A stretch of 64,000 nucleotides of DNA from Gracilibacillus massiliensis. GTDB taxonomy: Bacteria; Bacillota; Bacilli; Bacillales; Amphibacillaceae. The notes under the pieces are model-generated. The model was not told where the DNA came from. It saw only the letters and a program-made list of their open reading frames with translations, and did no database searches. This document shows, piece by piece, positions 48,077 through 56,012 of this stretch. Location: the NCBI RefSeq assembly GCF_001458115.1, contig NZ_CZRP01000010.1:248001-312000 (forward strand), read 5' to 3'. A program made the translations under genes and the position numbers. How positions within the stretch are numbered: position 1 is the stretch's first letter; each line of letters starts with the position of its first letter.

Positions 48077-48091
48077 ATTAAACGCTTTCAT
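48077..48091 (-). promoter_or_regulatory. cre-like site upstream of GH53
   Basis: Minus strand ATGAAAGCGTTTAAT, about 110 bases before the galactanase start. It shares ATGAAAGCGTT with the site before the binding-protein gene and departs from full cre at one late position. The rest of the 343-base gap 47966-48308 holds the GH53 ribosome site (AAGGAGG) and, at its right end, the GH28 terminator. Confidence 0.5.
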
Positions 48092-48246
48092 ATTTTGCCT
48101 TCATAATAATCTTATCTAATCAAACTATAAGTAATAAGTAAGAAAAAATTAAGAAACATGTTAAAATTTTAATCTTTTACCTGTTTGGTGTTAGGTACAA
48201 TGAAAAATAGATTTGTAGGTTTACAAAATAATTTTATATAAATTAC

Positions 48247-48278
48247 AAAGGAGAGACTAGCATGCTAGCCTCTCCTTT
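48247..48278 (-). terminator. Terminator of the GH28 gene
   Basis: AAAGGAGAG pairs with CTCTCCTTT, and the loop itself holds the palindrome TAGCATGCTA. It lies 30 bases past the GH28 stop. Confidence 0.8.
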
Positions 48279-48308
48279 TATGTACTCGTAATCTATAAAC
48301 ACCTTATT

Positions 48309-49853
48309 TTATAGCATATCTACATTATTAAATGTTATATTTTCTCCATATGTCGCCTTAATAGTAACATTTCTTAAAGAAAATCCTTTAATATTGTTAG
48401 TTTTACATCCATATTTACCTATCGCATTTACATTTATCAGTTGAATATTTTGCAAAGGACTTTCAGGTAAACCGGATAAAAATACAGCATTTCCCGTTAG
48501 TGTGTTTAATTCAATGTTTTCAAAATTTATGTCCTTAATAATAGACGTACCCTCATTCAACTCTTCAATTTTATTTGGATCAAATGTGTCATGACTGTAA
48601 AATTGATCGATATAAATTGCTCCTCTAAACCACTTACAATCTTGAAGAGATAGGTCATAATTCGCTAATGTACAATCTTTATAATTGATATTTTCTACTA
48701 TCCCTCCTCTTCCTCTAGGAGCCTTTATACTACCAATACTATAGACATCCTTAAAGTCACAATCTTGTACAACTACATTCCTTACATTTCCCGACATTTC
48801 ACTTCCGACTGCTACACCAAAACCACTTTTAAATGTGCAATTTGTGATTCTAATATTTTCAGAGGGAATGTCAATCATTCTACCTTCAGCACCCCTGCCA
48901 GATTTAATGGCAATACAATCATCCTGACTGGAAATCATTGAATTAAAAATGTATACATCCCTGGATGAATCAGGATTTAATCCGTCGCCATTTGCTATAC
49001 CTTCATATTTTTTTCCCTGTTCATCTCGCTTCGTATATATCTTAATATTGTTTACACTTACACGGTTACAATATATAAGATGAACACACCATGCAGGAGA
49101 CTGTTTGATTGTAATATCTTTCAAGTACAGGTTATCGACATTTCTTATACATATTGCCCGACCAGGCTTGCCGTTCTGTTCGGTAATCTCTTTCTCCCTG
49201 AGCTTACTTCCGTTTGCATCTATTTTACCTAAACCTTCAATGGTGATATTTTCTAATCTTGTATTATTAGAAATTTTCGTATTGATTAAGCTTGCATAGC
49301 ATGTAGTTTCTAGACCTTCCCATCTGTATTTGAATAATGGATAATCAGCAGTATCAAAACTGCCTAGTAATAGGCCACCATCTTCAATATAAAGTGTCAT
49401 ATTACTCTTTAGAAAGATAGCACCTGTTACAAAAGTTCCTTTAGGAATATAAACCGTACCACCCTTTTCACACGTGTTGATTGCATTTTGAATTGCTCTA
49501 GTACATAAAGTTTTTCCATCTCCGATTGCTCCGAAAGAAGTTATATCATAAGATTTACTTTTATTTTTGGTTTTTATTTTAATAGTATTACTTTTCAAAG
49601 AAATTTCACCATTTTTTAAAATAGCTTTTATATATACTTCACTCTCCTGACTGCAGGGTATATTGTTGATGGTAAAATCAGTATTCCTACTAGTTCCAAC
49701 CAAATTATTGTCCATATAAATATGATATATGGCTACTTTTGAAAAAAGTTTTGGTTTCTCCCAAATTAAAGCAACACTTGATTCTGTTTGAGAGGCTGGA
49801 GGAGATAATAAATTTTTAGGAGTTACATCTGTTTTTTTGTTTGTTTTATACAT
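48309..49853 (-). CDS. GH28 polygalacturonase-type hydrolase with Fn3-like N-terminus
   Basis: About 514 residues from the ATG at 49853 (AAAGGG six bases upstream). A fibronectin-like domain (residues 15-95) precedes a right-handed beta-helix starting YDITSFGAIGDGKT. GH28 active-site motifs are visible: NGDGLNPDSS, the Asp pair in SSQDDCIAIKSG, GFGVAVGSEMSG and IKAPRGRGG. The usual His of the GHG motif reads Phe (GFG), as in some exo-acting relatives. No signal peptide, so it should cut imported galacturonides in the cytoplasm. It is on the same strand and directly upstream of the galactanase gene. Confidence 0.88.
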   Translation of the reverse strand: MYKTNKKTDVTPKNLLSPPASQTESSVALIWEKPKLFSKVAIYHIYMDNNLVGTSRNTDFTINNIPCSQESEVYIKAILKNGEISLKSNTIKIKTKNKSKSYDITSFGAIGDGKTLCTRAIQNAINTCEKGGTVYIPKGTFVTGAIFLKSNMTLYIEDGGLLLGSFDTADYPLFKYRWEGLETTCYASLINTKISNNTRLENITIEGLGKIDANGSKLREKEITEQNGKPGRAICIRNVDNLYLKDITIKQSPAWCVHLIYCNRVSVNNIKIYTKRDEQGKKYEGIANGDGLNPDSSRDVYIFNSMISSQDDCIAIKSGRGAEGRMIDIPSENIRITNCTFKSGFGVAVGSEMSGNVRNVVVQDCDFKDVYSIGSIKAPRGRGGIVENINYKDCTLANYDLSLQDCKWFRGAIYIDQFYSHDTFDPNKIEELNEGTSIIKDINFENIELNTLTGNAVFLSGLPESPLQNIQLINVNAIGKYGCKTNNIKGFSLRNVTIKATYGENITFNNVDML

Positions 49854-50205
49854 TTCTATTCCCTTTCTTTTGTTAACCATTCATATATTAATCCTACTAA
49901 TTTTAATAAATTGTATACATTTTGTGATATTCGCAAACACATTATGTCAATAAACTACATCAACAATATCACCTATTATATAGACTCACAATACTAGTTA
50001 TTTTAATATCATTATCAATAATTTAAGATATCATATAGTATCTATTTATTATATGAATCCTAATATAAGTCTAAATAATGAACATACAGTATTTATAACA
50101 ATTCGAATGGCTGATCCTAATTACCAATAATTATATCAATCAAAAGAAGAGAGAAATGATAAAACTAGCAAAAGTGAAAAATAACCGTATTAATAAATAA
50201 GAGCC
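49854..50205. other. 352-base spacer, GH28 promoter side
   Basis: Very AT-rich sequence. It should carry the GH28 promoter near its left end. The right part shares a short CCAATAATTATATCAA stretch with the region before integrase remnant A, so the repeat homology may start here, but weakly. No gene or hairpin was recognised. Confidence 0.45.
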
Positions 50206-50590
50206 CCTGTTAAAGCCATTGCAGAACATTTGGGTAATACGCTAGGTATGATTTATGATGTGCACAGTCATGTTTTTAAAGAATTAGAAGCAGAGAGTAG
50301 CAGCAGTTTAAAAGAAAGAAGCCTAACTCTTAATGAACATGCCCTATATCCAGTGTTTATACGGGAGTCTAGAAATAGTTTATGTTAAATACATACTAAT
50401 TTTACTTTGTATAAGCAAACAAAATATCTATTAGAAACATTGATATAACAAACTTTATCTCGATTGCAAAAAAAAGAAATAAAATGAATGTAATTTGGGC
50501 TAAGTGAGGCTGATAATAAAGCGTGGGCAGATGGATGTATAGGAGCAAAAAAACTCTCACAGAATAAGTTAAAAGATAAGTGGTTCATGA
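50206..50590 (+). repeat. Direct repeat copy B: dead integrase 3' end plus flank
   Basis: The same order as copy A at 31591, with scattered changes: an integrase tail (IAEHLGNTLGMIYDVHSHVF), then AACTCTTAATGAACATG, TCTAGAAATAGTTTATGTTAA, and GCGTGGGCAGATGGATGT followed by CTCTCACAGAATAA. The nucleophile Tyr is replaced by His (DVHSHV), so this copy could not be active even if it were complete. The internal GGGGCT arm-like repeats have decayed to GGGCTAAGTGAGGCTGA. Confidence 0.7.
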
Positions 50591-50683
50591 GATAATCTTT
50601 GATTAATTCTTCATCAATCTCTTTATTTCATCGGCAGTAACCCGAAGTAGAGCTTCATTTTAAAATTGATTAGGAATTTATAA

Positions 50684-52229
50684 ATTATTTACTCAACTTT
50701 CGCAGATAGAAAAATGCGTTCAGGATAACTAACTGTAAAGCGTGTCACTATTCAAATATGGTCATTGACAATCGAAATAGGTATAAAAAAACACCTCAAC
50801 TTTTGGTATAGTGTAATTGACTAGAAAACACTACCAATACAGAAGAGGTGTCTCCTATATGATAGCGAATAATGACCAAAATAATCAACTACCAAATGAA
50901 CTTTCTTCCATCTTTAAAGAATTAAACGTGTATAAGCATCTTAGAAAAGCTGGTATTACAAAGTCTGTCGGCTTTACTTGTGCCTATCTTTTTCAATTGA
51001 TTTTTTGTTTGATCTTTGAAAATAAGAACTGGTATCAAGTACTTCAAAGTAACAAAGCGAATGATTGTCCAGAGAAGAATGCCGTCTATCGCTTTTTAAA
51101 CAAATCTACCTTTGCTTGGAGAAGGTTTTTATTATTTCTAAGCGCTCATACCATTGGAAAAGTAACCAACTTAACGCGTCATGATCGCCCCAAAGTATTG
51201 ATTGTAGATGATTCTTCGTATGATCGTAACCGCAGTAAATCGGTTGAATTATTAGCTCGCTGTTTTGACCATGCATCCCAAAAAATGCGCTTTTATAAAG
51301 GGTTTCGTATGCTTACGCTTGGTTGGTCAGATGGTGCCACATTCATTCCAGTGGACTTTTCTTTATTAAGCTCGAAGAAAAGCCAAATTAATGGCATATC
51401 ATCAAAAGTTGATAAACGTAGTTCCGGTTATAAACGCAGAGTAGAAGCATTACAAACCGCACCTGAGCAAATACCAGGTATGGTGGAACGCGCGATGAAT
51501 GCCGGTATCGATGCTTCCTATGTGCTGATGGACTCTTGGTTCACGTATCAGCCTCTCGTTAAGGAGATAAAAGAGCAAGGACTCGATGTCATTGGCATGG
51601 TAAAGAACTTGAAACAGCGTTACCTTGTGAATGGCCAACGTGTAAGCTTAAAGGAACTATATCGTTTTGCGAAACCAACAGATGGAAAGAAAGGCATTCT
51701 TCGTTCGATTCATACCACACAAGCGAATGGCGTTCCTATTAAAGTTGTCTTTGTTCGTAATCGAAATAAAAAGAGTGAATGGTTAGCTATTCTAAGCACC
51801 GATTGTACACTTAGTGATCAAGAAATCATTCGTATTTATGGGATGCGATGGGACATTGAAGTTTTTTTCAAAACAACAAAATCTCTCTTAAAACTTCAAA
51901 AAGAGTTCCAAAGTCGTTCGTATGACGGCTTAATTAGTCATACGACCATCGTATTCACACGATATATTGTTCTCTCGTGGCAAAACCGATGTAGCACAGA
52001 CGAGCGAACACTTGGCGGCATGTTTTATGAATTATGTGATGAAGTTAGTGATCTCGATTGGGCTGTGGCACTTCAGCAGTTGATCGAGCTTCTTGAAGAT
52101 GCCTTGAAAATGAGCAACAAAAAGGTACAAAAATTAATCAAAAGTCAAGTCCAACAATGGATTGCAGGCTTACCCAGCTATATCAGGGCTTACCTGCCTA
52201 TTTCAGTGTGCGAAAGTTGAGTAAATAAT
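50684..52229 (+). mobile_element. IS4-family insertion sequence
   Basis: Perfect 21-base inverted ends (ATTATTTACTCAACTTTCGCA at the left and its complement at 52209-52229) enclose one transposase gene, about 1.55 kb in all. The element looks intact. No clear target-site duplication is visible next to the ends, which suggests later change or rearrangement. Within the left end, ACACCTC (50791) can pair with GAGGTGT (50845) and TATAGTGT with ACACTA, which would hide the transposase ribosome site in transcripts that enter from outside. Confidence 0.88.
50859..52220 (+). CDS. IS4-family DDE transposase
   Basis: 453 residues from the ATG at 50859, preceded by GAGGTG. Catalytic parts are seen in IVDDSSYDRNRSK (first Asp), VLMDSWFTY (second Asp) and the C-terminal YGMRWDIEVFFKTTKSLLKL, which carries the Glu and the YREK-like signature of IS4. 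The frame is complete, so the element may be mobile. Base composition is a little richer in GC than the neighbouring DNA. It is read away from the polysaccharide locus and lies 100 bases past direct repeat copy B. Confidence 0.92.
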   Translation: MIANNDQNNQLPNELSSIFKELNVYKHLRKAGITKSVGFTCAYLFQLIFCLIFENKNWYQVLQSNKANDCPEKNAVYRFLNKSTFAWRRFLLFLSAHTIGKVTNLTRHDRPKVLIVDDSSYDRNRSKSVELLARCFDHASQKMRFYKGFRMLTLGWSDGATFIPVDFSLLSSKKSQINGISSKVDKRSSGYKRRVEALQTAPEQIPGMVERAMNAGIDASYVLMDSWFTYQPLVKEIKEQGLDVIGMVKNLKQRYLVNGQRVSLKELYRFAKPTDGKKGILRSIHTTQANGVPIKVVFVRNRNKKSEWLAILSTDCTLSDQEIIRIYGMRWDIEVFFKTTKSLLKLQKEFQSRSYDGLISHTTIVFTRYIVLSWQNRCSTDERTLGGMFYELCDEVSDLDWAVALQQLIELLEDALKMSNKKVQKLIKSQVQQWIAGLPSYIRAYLPISVCES

Positions 52230-52315
52230 AAGAACCTTCTATTGTAAAATGATTATATCAACACATACAGAGCAGTGGAGGATGTAAAGGTGGATAATGA
52301 TTACAGCCATTAAAA

Positions 52316-52375
52316 TGTACCACCTTCTCCATGTTACTTACCACTTACTGACACTGGTTTTACCAATGAGTGACA
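52316..52375. mobile_element. IS21-type end, inverted orientation
   Basis: Three short motifs of the form TACCA.. (TGTACCACC, CTTACCACTTACTGACA, TTTTACCAATGAGTGACA) repeat at about 20-base spacing. This is the pattern of IS21-family terminal repeats, with the outer end TGACA on the right. No istB frame is attached, so only the tip remains. The assignment is by pattern only. Confidence 0.45.
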
Positions 52376-52410
52376 ATAGGTTTATCACTACAATAGCCAC
52401 AGCAAAGCTG

Positions 52411-52571
52411 CATGTCCTTTACTGCAGTGCCTCTACTAAGTTATCAGTGATTGGGTGCAGGGTCCCAACCGCTGGTAACTTAGTAGAGATCGGTCGTGGT
52501 ACGCTATATGTGCGGAGGGAGCCTATAAGGCTTGTTTTTTCCCATCCCGCAATCAACCACTACCACGACCG
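52411..52571. other. Highly structured non-coding segment, three successive hairpins
   Basis: First, CTGCA/TGCAG at 52411-52427. Second, a 17-base stem CTCTACTAAGTTATCAG against CTGGTAACTTAGTAGAG (52431-52488, one G-T pair), with TTGGG/CCCAA inside its loop. Third, CGGTCGTGGTA against TACCACGACCG (52491-52571, perfect), enclosing GCGGAGGGA/TCCCATCCCGC and GCCT/AGGC. It lies between two IS21-type ends. The density of pairing suggests a folded RNA or a recombination site; no known family was identified. Confidence 0.6.
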
Positions 52572-52618
52572 CAAACAAAGTCAAGGATGGCGGGAGGCAA
52601 ATACTCATTGGTAAACAA

Positions 52619-52683
52619 TTTGGCGATGTGTGGTAAATTTCTTGGCGATCACTGGTAAATACTATGGGCAAGGGTGGTAAAAT
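52619..52683 (+). mobile_element. IS21-type left end repeats
   Basis: TTTGGCGATGTGTGGTAAA, CTTGGCGATCACTGGTAAA and ATGGGCAAGGGTGGTAAAA follow at regular spacing. The TGGCGATNNNTGGTAAA pattern is characteristic of IS21-family ends and is followed by an istA remnant in the right orientation. Confidence 0.7.
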
Positions 52684-52732
52684 CTAGTGGCCGTAATCAG
52701 ATAAGTGGGAAATATATCGGGAAATACATCAA

Positions 52733-53033
52733 TAAATTAAAAAGGGATTTAGTAAGTCAAAGATTGCTGAAAAACTGGAAATCTCAAGATCAACCGTTCA
52801 TCGTTATCTAAAAATAATCCCTCGGATATGTCTAAGTGGGTAGATTCCATTCAAACCAGAATCTAGAAATTAGATCCCTATAAAAAGCTAATTTTATCAT
52901 GGTTAAGAGAGCATCAAGATATTGTTGCGGCACAACTGGAAGGTTAGCTAATAGAAACGAATATGGGTATAAAGTGAGTGAGAGAGCAGAAAATTGTATT
53001 CGTACTGGATATTGGAGAGAGGACACCATTCTC
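52733..53033 (+). pseudogene. istA: IS21 transposase istA, decayed N-terminal part
   Basis: The reading GFSKSKIAEKLEISRSTVHR is the N-terminal helix-turn-helix of an IS21 transposase. After a one-base frameshift the homology goes on as NPSDMSKWVDSIQ and KLDPYKKLILSWLREHQD, with internal stops. Only about the first 100 residues survive and the DDE catalytic domain is gone. The IS21 end repeats stand just upstream. Confidence 0.75.
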
Positions 53034-53066
53034 GATATTTCAGAGGATTGGCTAATTAAATTTGCT

Positions 53067-53124
53067 AAGTAAGTGTAAAATAGTCCACACCTATTTCTAG
53101 ATGTGGACTAATGTTATGCTTACT
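53067..53124. repeat. Palindromic repeat, copy 1 (imperfect)
   Basis: TAGTCCACACCTA and TAGATGTGGACTA form the core of a hairpin flanked by AAGTAAG and CTTACT. The same palindrome in near-perfect form lies at 55393-55447. The two copies bracket the small-exported-protein genes. Confidence 0.65.
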
Positions 53125-53478
53125 CTGTTACGGAAAAACAAAGTTACCGTTCGAAAAATATTGCAAGGCGTGAATCGTGTCAAAATCGGCTGTTTTTACG
53201 GAAAAACATTAATTACGCTCCCTTATTTGTAAAAGTGGGTTGGAGTTAGGTGTAGTATGGGATAAAGGGATTTGGGTAGGGAAAGAGATTTAATAAGCCC
53301 CCTGGAAAATTCGTTTTTCTTATGTTACGATATATAGTAGTGATTACCAAAAAAATGGTTATATAAAAACCCTTTTTTTGTGAAACCTTTTTAAAGTTTC
53401 ACCGTCATATTATTATAGAAAGAATTATTTATTAAGTAAATAATTCTTTGAATGTTAAATGATTTGGGAGGTGATAGG
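53125..53478. promoter_or_regulatory. Leader region with two hairpins before the small exported protein
   Basis: GTGAAAC pairs with GTTTCAC at 53380-53402. AAGAATTATTTA pairs perfectly with TAAATAATTCTT at 53420-53448, ending 22 bases before the GGAGGTGATAGG ribosome site. These look like 5' leader structures that could control the small gene. The left part (53125-53340) is a GC-poorer stretch with a loose repeat of TACGGAAAAACA (near 53143 and 53197); no gene is seen there. Confidence 0.5.
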
Positions 53479-53670
53479 GTGAAAAAACTTATTGGAGTAA
53501 CTTTACTAAGTATTTTGCTTTTGGTATTAGGTGCCAACCTATATGCTAATGATGGGAGTAATACTAGCAACATGGAAGAATATTCACCAGAAAATGTTAA
53601 GCTTATAGAGACTCAAGTGGATGATAAAACCGGCCAGGTAGTAGAAGTTTATAAAGTGATTGAGGAATAG
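53479..53670 (+). CDS. Small exported protein, 63 residues
   Basis: Starts at the GTG after GGAGGTGATAGG. A signal peptide (KKLIGVTLLSILLLVLGANLY, cut near YAN) is followed by about 38 acidic residues. The stretch VKLIETQVDDKTGQVVEVYK matches VLIDTQTDPDTGVQVGIYK in the larger protein at 54399, so the two are paralogues over signal and pro-segment, and this one stops where the other's C-terminal domain begins. Function unknown. The transcript ends at the GACAC/GTGTC hairpin with T tail at 53769-53797. Confidence 0.7.
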   Translation: MKKLIGVTLLSILLLVLGANLYANDGSNTSNMEEYSPENVKLIETQVDDKTGQVVEVYKVIEE

Positions 53671-54398
53671 TTTACAAAATAAACATATAAACCACCAATA
53701 AAGCAAAAACTGCTTTATAGCAAATTATTATCTAGATGAAAATTTAAGCGACTTTTATACTTCAAGATGACACTGTTTATGCTTATTAAATGGTGTCTCT
53801 TTTTTCTCTTATATTCCTTCTTTAACTCTTTAATCCACACATCCCTATTTTTAATTACCAAACCTTTAGTTCTAAAGTAAAAATTCACTCCCTATATACC
53901 TAACATTCCTTCATCATAAATTTATATTATTTTATATTATTAAAAAAGGAGGGTATTCCTAGTTATTATTTTATAGGTTTCTATACCGTATATTGGTGGA
54001 TATAAATAATTATACAAATAATTCACTAAAGAAGTTGAGGGAAGTTATGTATTTTTTAGGAGATAAATAAGCCAGTTATGTTTAGCTTGTATTAAAACGA
54101 CTTTTATAAAGAACTATATTTTTTTATAGTTCACAAAATAAGACCCATTTCCCTCGTAACCATTACAGAGGGTCCCATAAATGAGAGACCAGAGATAGAT
54201 TCTACAAAATAGGAAAATCTATAATTATTGTAACTTTTTTACCGTTGCCACCGTCTTAAGACTAAGAGCTAATTTGATAGAATTTTCAAATGCTCCATAG
54301 ACGTCTAATTTATGGAGGTGAAAACCAAAGAAATATTACTTTTTCTGAAGACAACATGATATGACATACATACTAAAAATGGAAAGGAAGGAATTAAA
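53671..54398. other. 728-base spacer with terminator and small hairpins
   Basis: A terminator at 53769-53797 (GACAC/GTGTC, then TCTTTTTT) ends the small gene. Further on are a hairpin GAACTATA/TATAGTTC near 54111-54133, and CCCT../AGGG.. pairs near 54150-54175. They stand ahead of the TTG of the next exported protein and could form its leader. No reading frame with a ribosome site was recognised. Confidence 0.5.
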
Positions 54399-54977
54399 TT
54401 GAGAAAATTAGCAGGAATTCTATTTGCAAGTTTATTGTTTTTTACTTTTGGAGTGAGTGCACATGCCGACACTCTTCCCACAGGAAGTCTTGAAAAGGAA
54501 TTAGAAGATGCTGTATTGATAGATACACAAACAGATCCAGATACGGGAGTACAAGTTGGAATCTATAAGAAAGAGAACGAAAGTTTAATCACTCCTTTTG
54601 CTGGAGATGGTAGTTGGGACGTAGTTGGTTCGGATAATTGGTTGATGACAGGTGATGATAGTAATTTACGAACAGATGCAACTTTCCACTCTTTAGGCGG
54701 TGATTATGGTTTTAAGGTACCACCTCACGATTATGATGAATTCTTAGGGTATAATGATCTAGGTATTGTAGTTGAATTATGGGAAGAAGACGTAGGCTCA
54801 GGAAATGATGACTATGTTGGAACTTTTGCGGTTAAAGGAGCTGCAAACTATACATTAATTTACGCAGCTAGAGGCGTTAATGCATTTGTTGATGGAGCCA
54901 GAGCAGAATTTTATACGAAACATGGTTCAAACTATACTGTACCTGGTAATTTTATAAATGTAACCTACCTTGATTAA
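54399..54977 (+). CDS. Exported protein with shared pro-segment and beta-rich domain
   Basis: 192 residues from TTG (GGAAGGAATTAAA upstream). Signal peptide to about residue 24 (cut after AHA), a pro-segment-like part with VLIDTQTDPDTGVQVGIYK, and a 130-residue C-terminal domain rich in Asp, Gly and aromatic residues (GSWDVVGSDNWLMTGDDS, FLGYNDLGIVVELW, ARAEFYTKHGSNY without Cys). I do not recognise the domain. The architecture, a short leader module shared with a stand-alone paralogue at 53479, would fit a secreted effector or bacteriocin-like protein, but this is inference. A strong terminator follows. Confidence 0.65.
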   Translation: MRKLAGILFASLLFFTFGVSAHADTLPTGSLEKELEDAVLIDTQTDPDTGVQVGIYKKENESLITPFAGDGSWDVVGSDNWLMTGDDSNLRTDATFHSLGGDYGFKVPPHDYDEFLGYNDLGIVVELWEEDVGSGNDDYVGTFAVKGAANYTLIYAARGVNAFVDGARAEFYTKHGSNYTVPGNFINVTYLD

Positions 54978-55032
54978 TCTATAACATTTATCTAGTACAA
55001 GATATACTTGTTTTCCATGGGTTGGTATTAAT

Positions 55033-55075
55033 ACAAATTTAAGGGGCGCTATACTCTAGCGTCCCTTAAATTTGT
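55033..55075. terminator. Terminator of the exported protein gene
   Basis: ACAAATTTAAGGG..CGCTA pairs with TAGCG..CCCTTAAATTTGT around a five-base loop. A second terminator follows at 55133-55158 (AATCGGCAT/ATGCCGATT, then T6). Confidence 0.88.
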
Positions 55076-55132
55076 TTCATAGTCTTTTTAAATAGAAATG
55101 TGAAACCAGAAGAAATGTAATTTAAAAGCAAT

Positions 55133-55162
55133 AATCGGCATTATATGGAATGCCGATTTTTT
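55133..55162 (+). terminator. Second terminator downstream of the exported protein
   Basis: AATCGGCAT pairs with ATGCCGATT and is followed by TTTTTT on the plus strand. It may back up the first terminator or belong to a lost gene. The stretch up to 55392 holds nothing else I can recognise. Confidence 0.75.
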
Positions 55163-55392
55163 ATGCAATACTAACCAAATTGAAATGATCTAGCCTTTTC
55201 TCCATAAAAGCAAAATTCGATATTTTTTGTTTCCTCTTTTAATTGATGCGGAGTAATTGTTTTTGAATATATAGTACCTTGCTCCTTACACTCATATAAA
55301 TAACATCTATCTCATTCATGCCTTTAACATCTTTTTTCTTTTTACAATAATGGATACTACCTTTAAGAATATGTCAAAACGTCTGTATTAAC

Positions 55393-55447
55393 GTAAGCGT
55401 AAGATAGTCCACATCTAATTTCTAGGTGTGGACTATCTTACGCTTAC
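55393..55447. repeat. Palindromic repeat, copy 2 (near perfect)
   Basis: GTAAGCGTAAGATAGTCCACA pairs along its full length with TGTGGACTATCTTACGCTTAC around CTAATTTCTA or so. It sits eight bases past the stop of the minus-strand membrane-protein gene and may act as its terminator. Related to copy 1 at 53067. Confidence 0.75.
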
Positions 55448-55454
55448 TTATATA

Positions 55455-55799
55455 CTAATAATCTTGTTTCTTTTTCATTATTAGATTAAAGATTACGAAA
55501 CTTAATAGAAGTATTACCACGTATATTAGTGTGTATACATTAGGGCTTAATAGCATAGATAAGATTTCTAAAAATGATAAATCTTTGAACACAGCTAATC
55601 CTTTTCCAGTTGAATTCATCTCAATCCCTGCATATCCGCCTTCTGTAAAATAAAAAATCATCAAATTGGAAAGAAAAAAACCTAGAATAAAGATGAGCAA
55701 TACACTCAATTTTGATGACTTAAAGAAAAGCCCTAATACTGTACCTAAAAGCACAAAAATCACAGGATACCAGAAAAGTAATGCTTCAAAAGAGGTCAT
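55455..55799 (-). CDS. Small membrane protein, 114 residues
   Basis: Three membrane spans (about 8-25, 30-50, 85-108) with a short external loop (TEGGYAGIEMNSTGKG). ATG start after AAAAGGAGTTGG. No family recognised. It belongs to the group of exported or membrane proteins at 53.4-57.8 kb and could be an accessory or immunity-type protein for one of the secreted products, though nothing in the sequence proves it. Confidence 0.6.
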   Translation of the reverse strand: MTSFEALLFWYPVIFVLLGTVLGLFFKSSKLSVLLIFILGFFLSNLMIFYFTEGGYAGIEMNSTGKGLAVFKDLSFLEILSMLLSPNVYTLIYVVILLLSFVIFNLIMKKKQDY

Positions 55800-56012
55800 T
55801 AAACCAACTCCTTTTACTTTTTTAAAATTTTTATAACATAAAATGGCTTAATCTTTCGCAAAGAAGGTGAAACTAAATAAAGAGTTTTAAAAGTATTAAT
55901 GAACTAATAACTTAATATTACCCCTAAAGTGAAATGGGAGTGAGAATACCTGTATTTAAATTATTAGTCATAACTAATTTATATTTTTAATGAAATAGTT
56001 ACATACTTTAAC
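55800..56012. other. Spacer, nothing recognised
   Basis: AT-rich; contains the start region of the membrane protein and the end of the lipoprotein gene. No terminator, repeat or frame was seen. Confidence 0.4.

Noticed and set aside
50684-52229. Target-site duplication of the IS4 copy
   Set aside because: Flanks on both sides are AT-rich and look similar (AAATTATT, AATAATAAG), but no exact direct repeat of the expected length is present.
52297-52614. A 105-codon plus-strand frame
   Set aside because: It runs across IS21 end repeats and the three hairpins, has no ribosome site and its product is not protein-like. Structure explains the sequence better.
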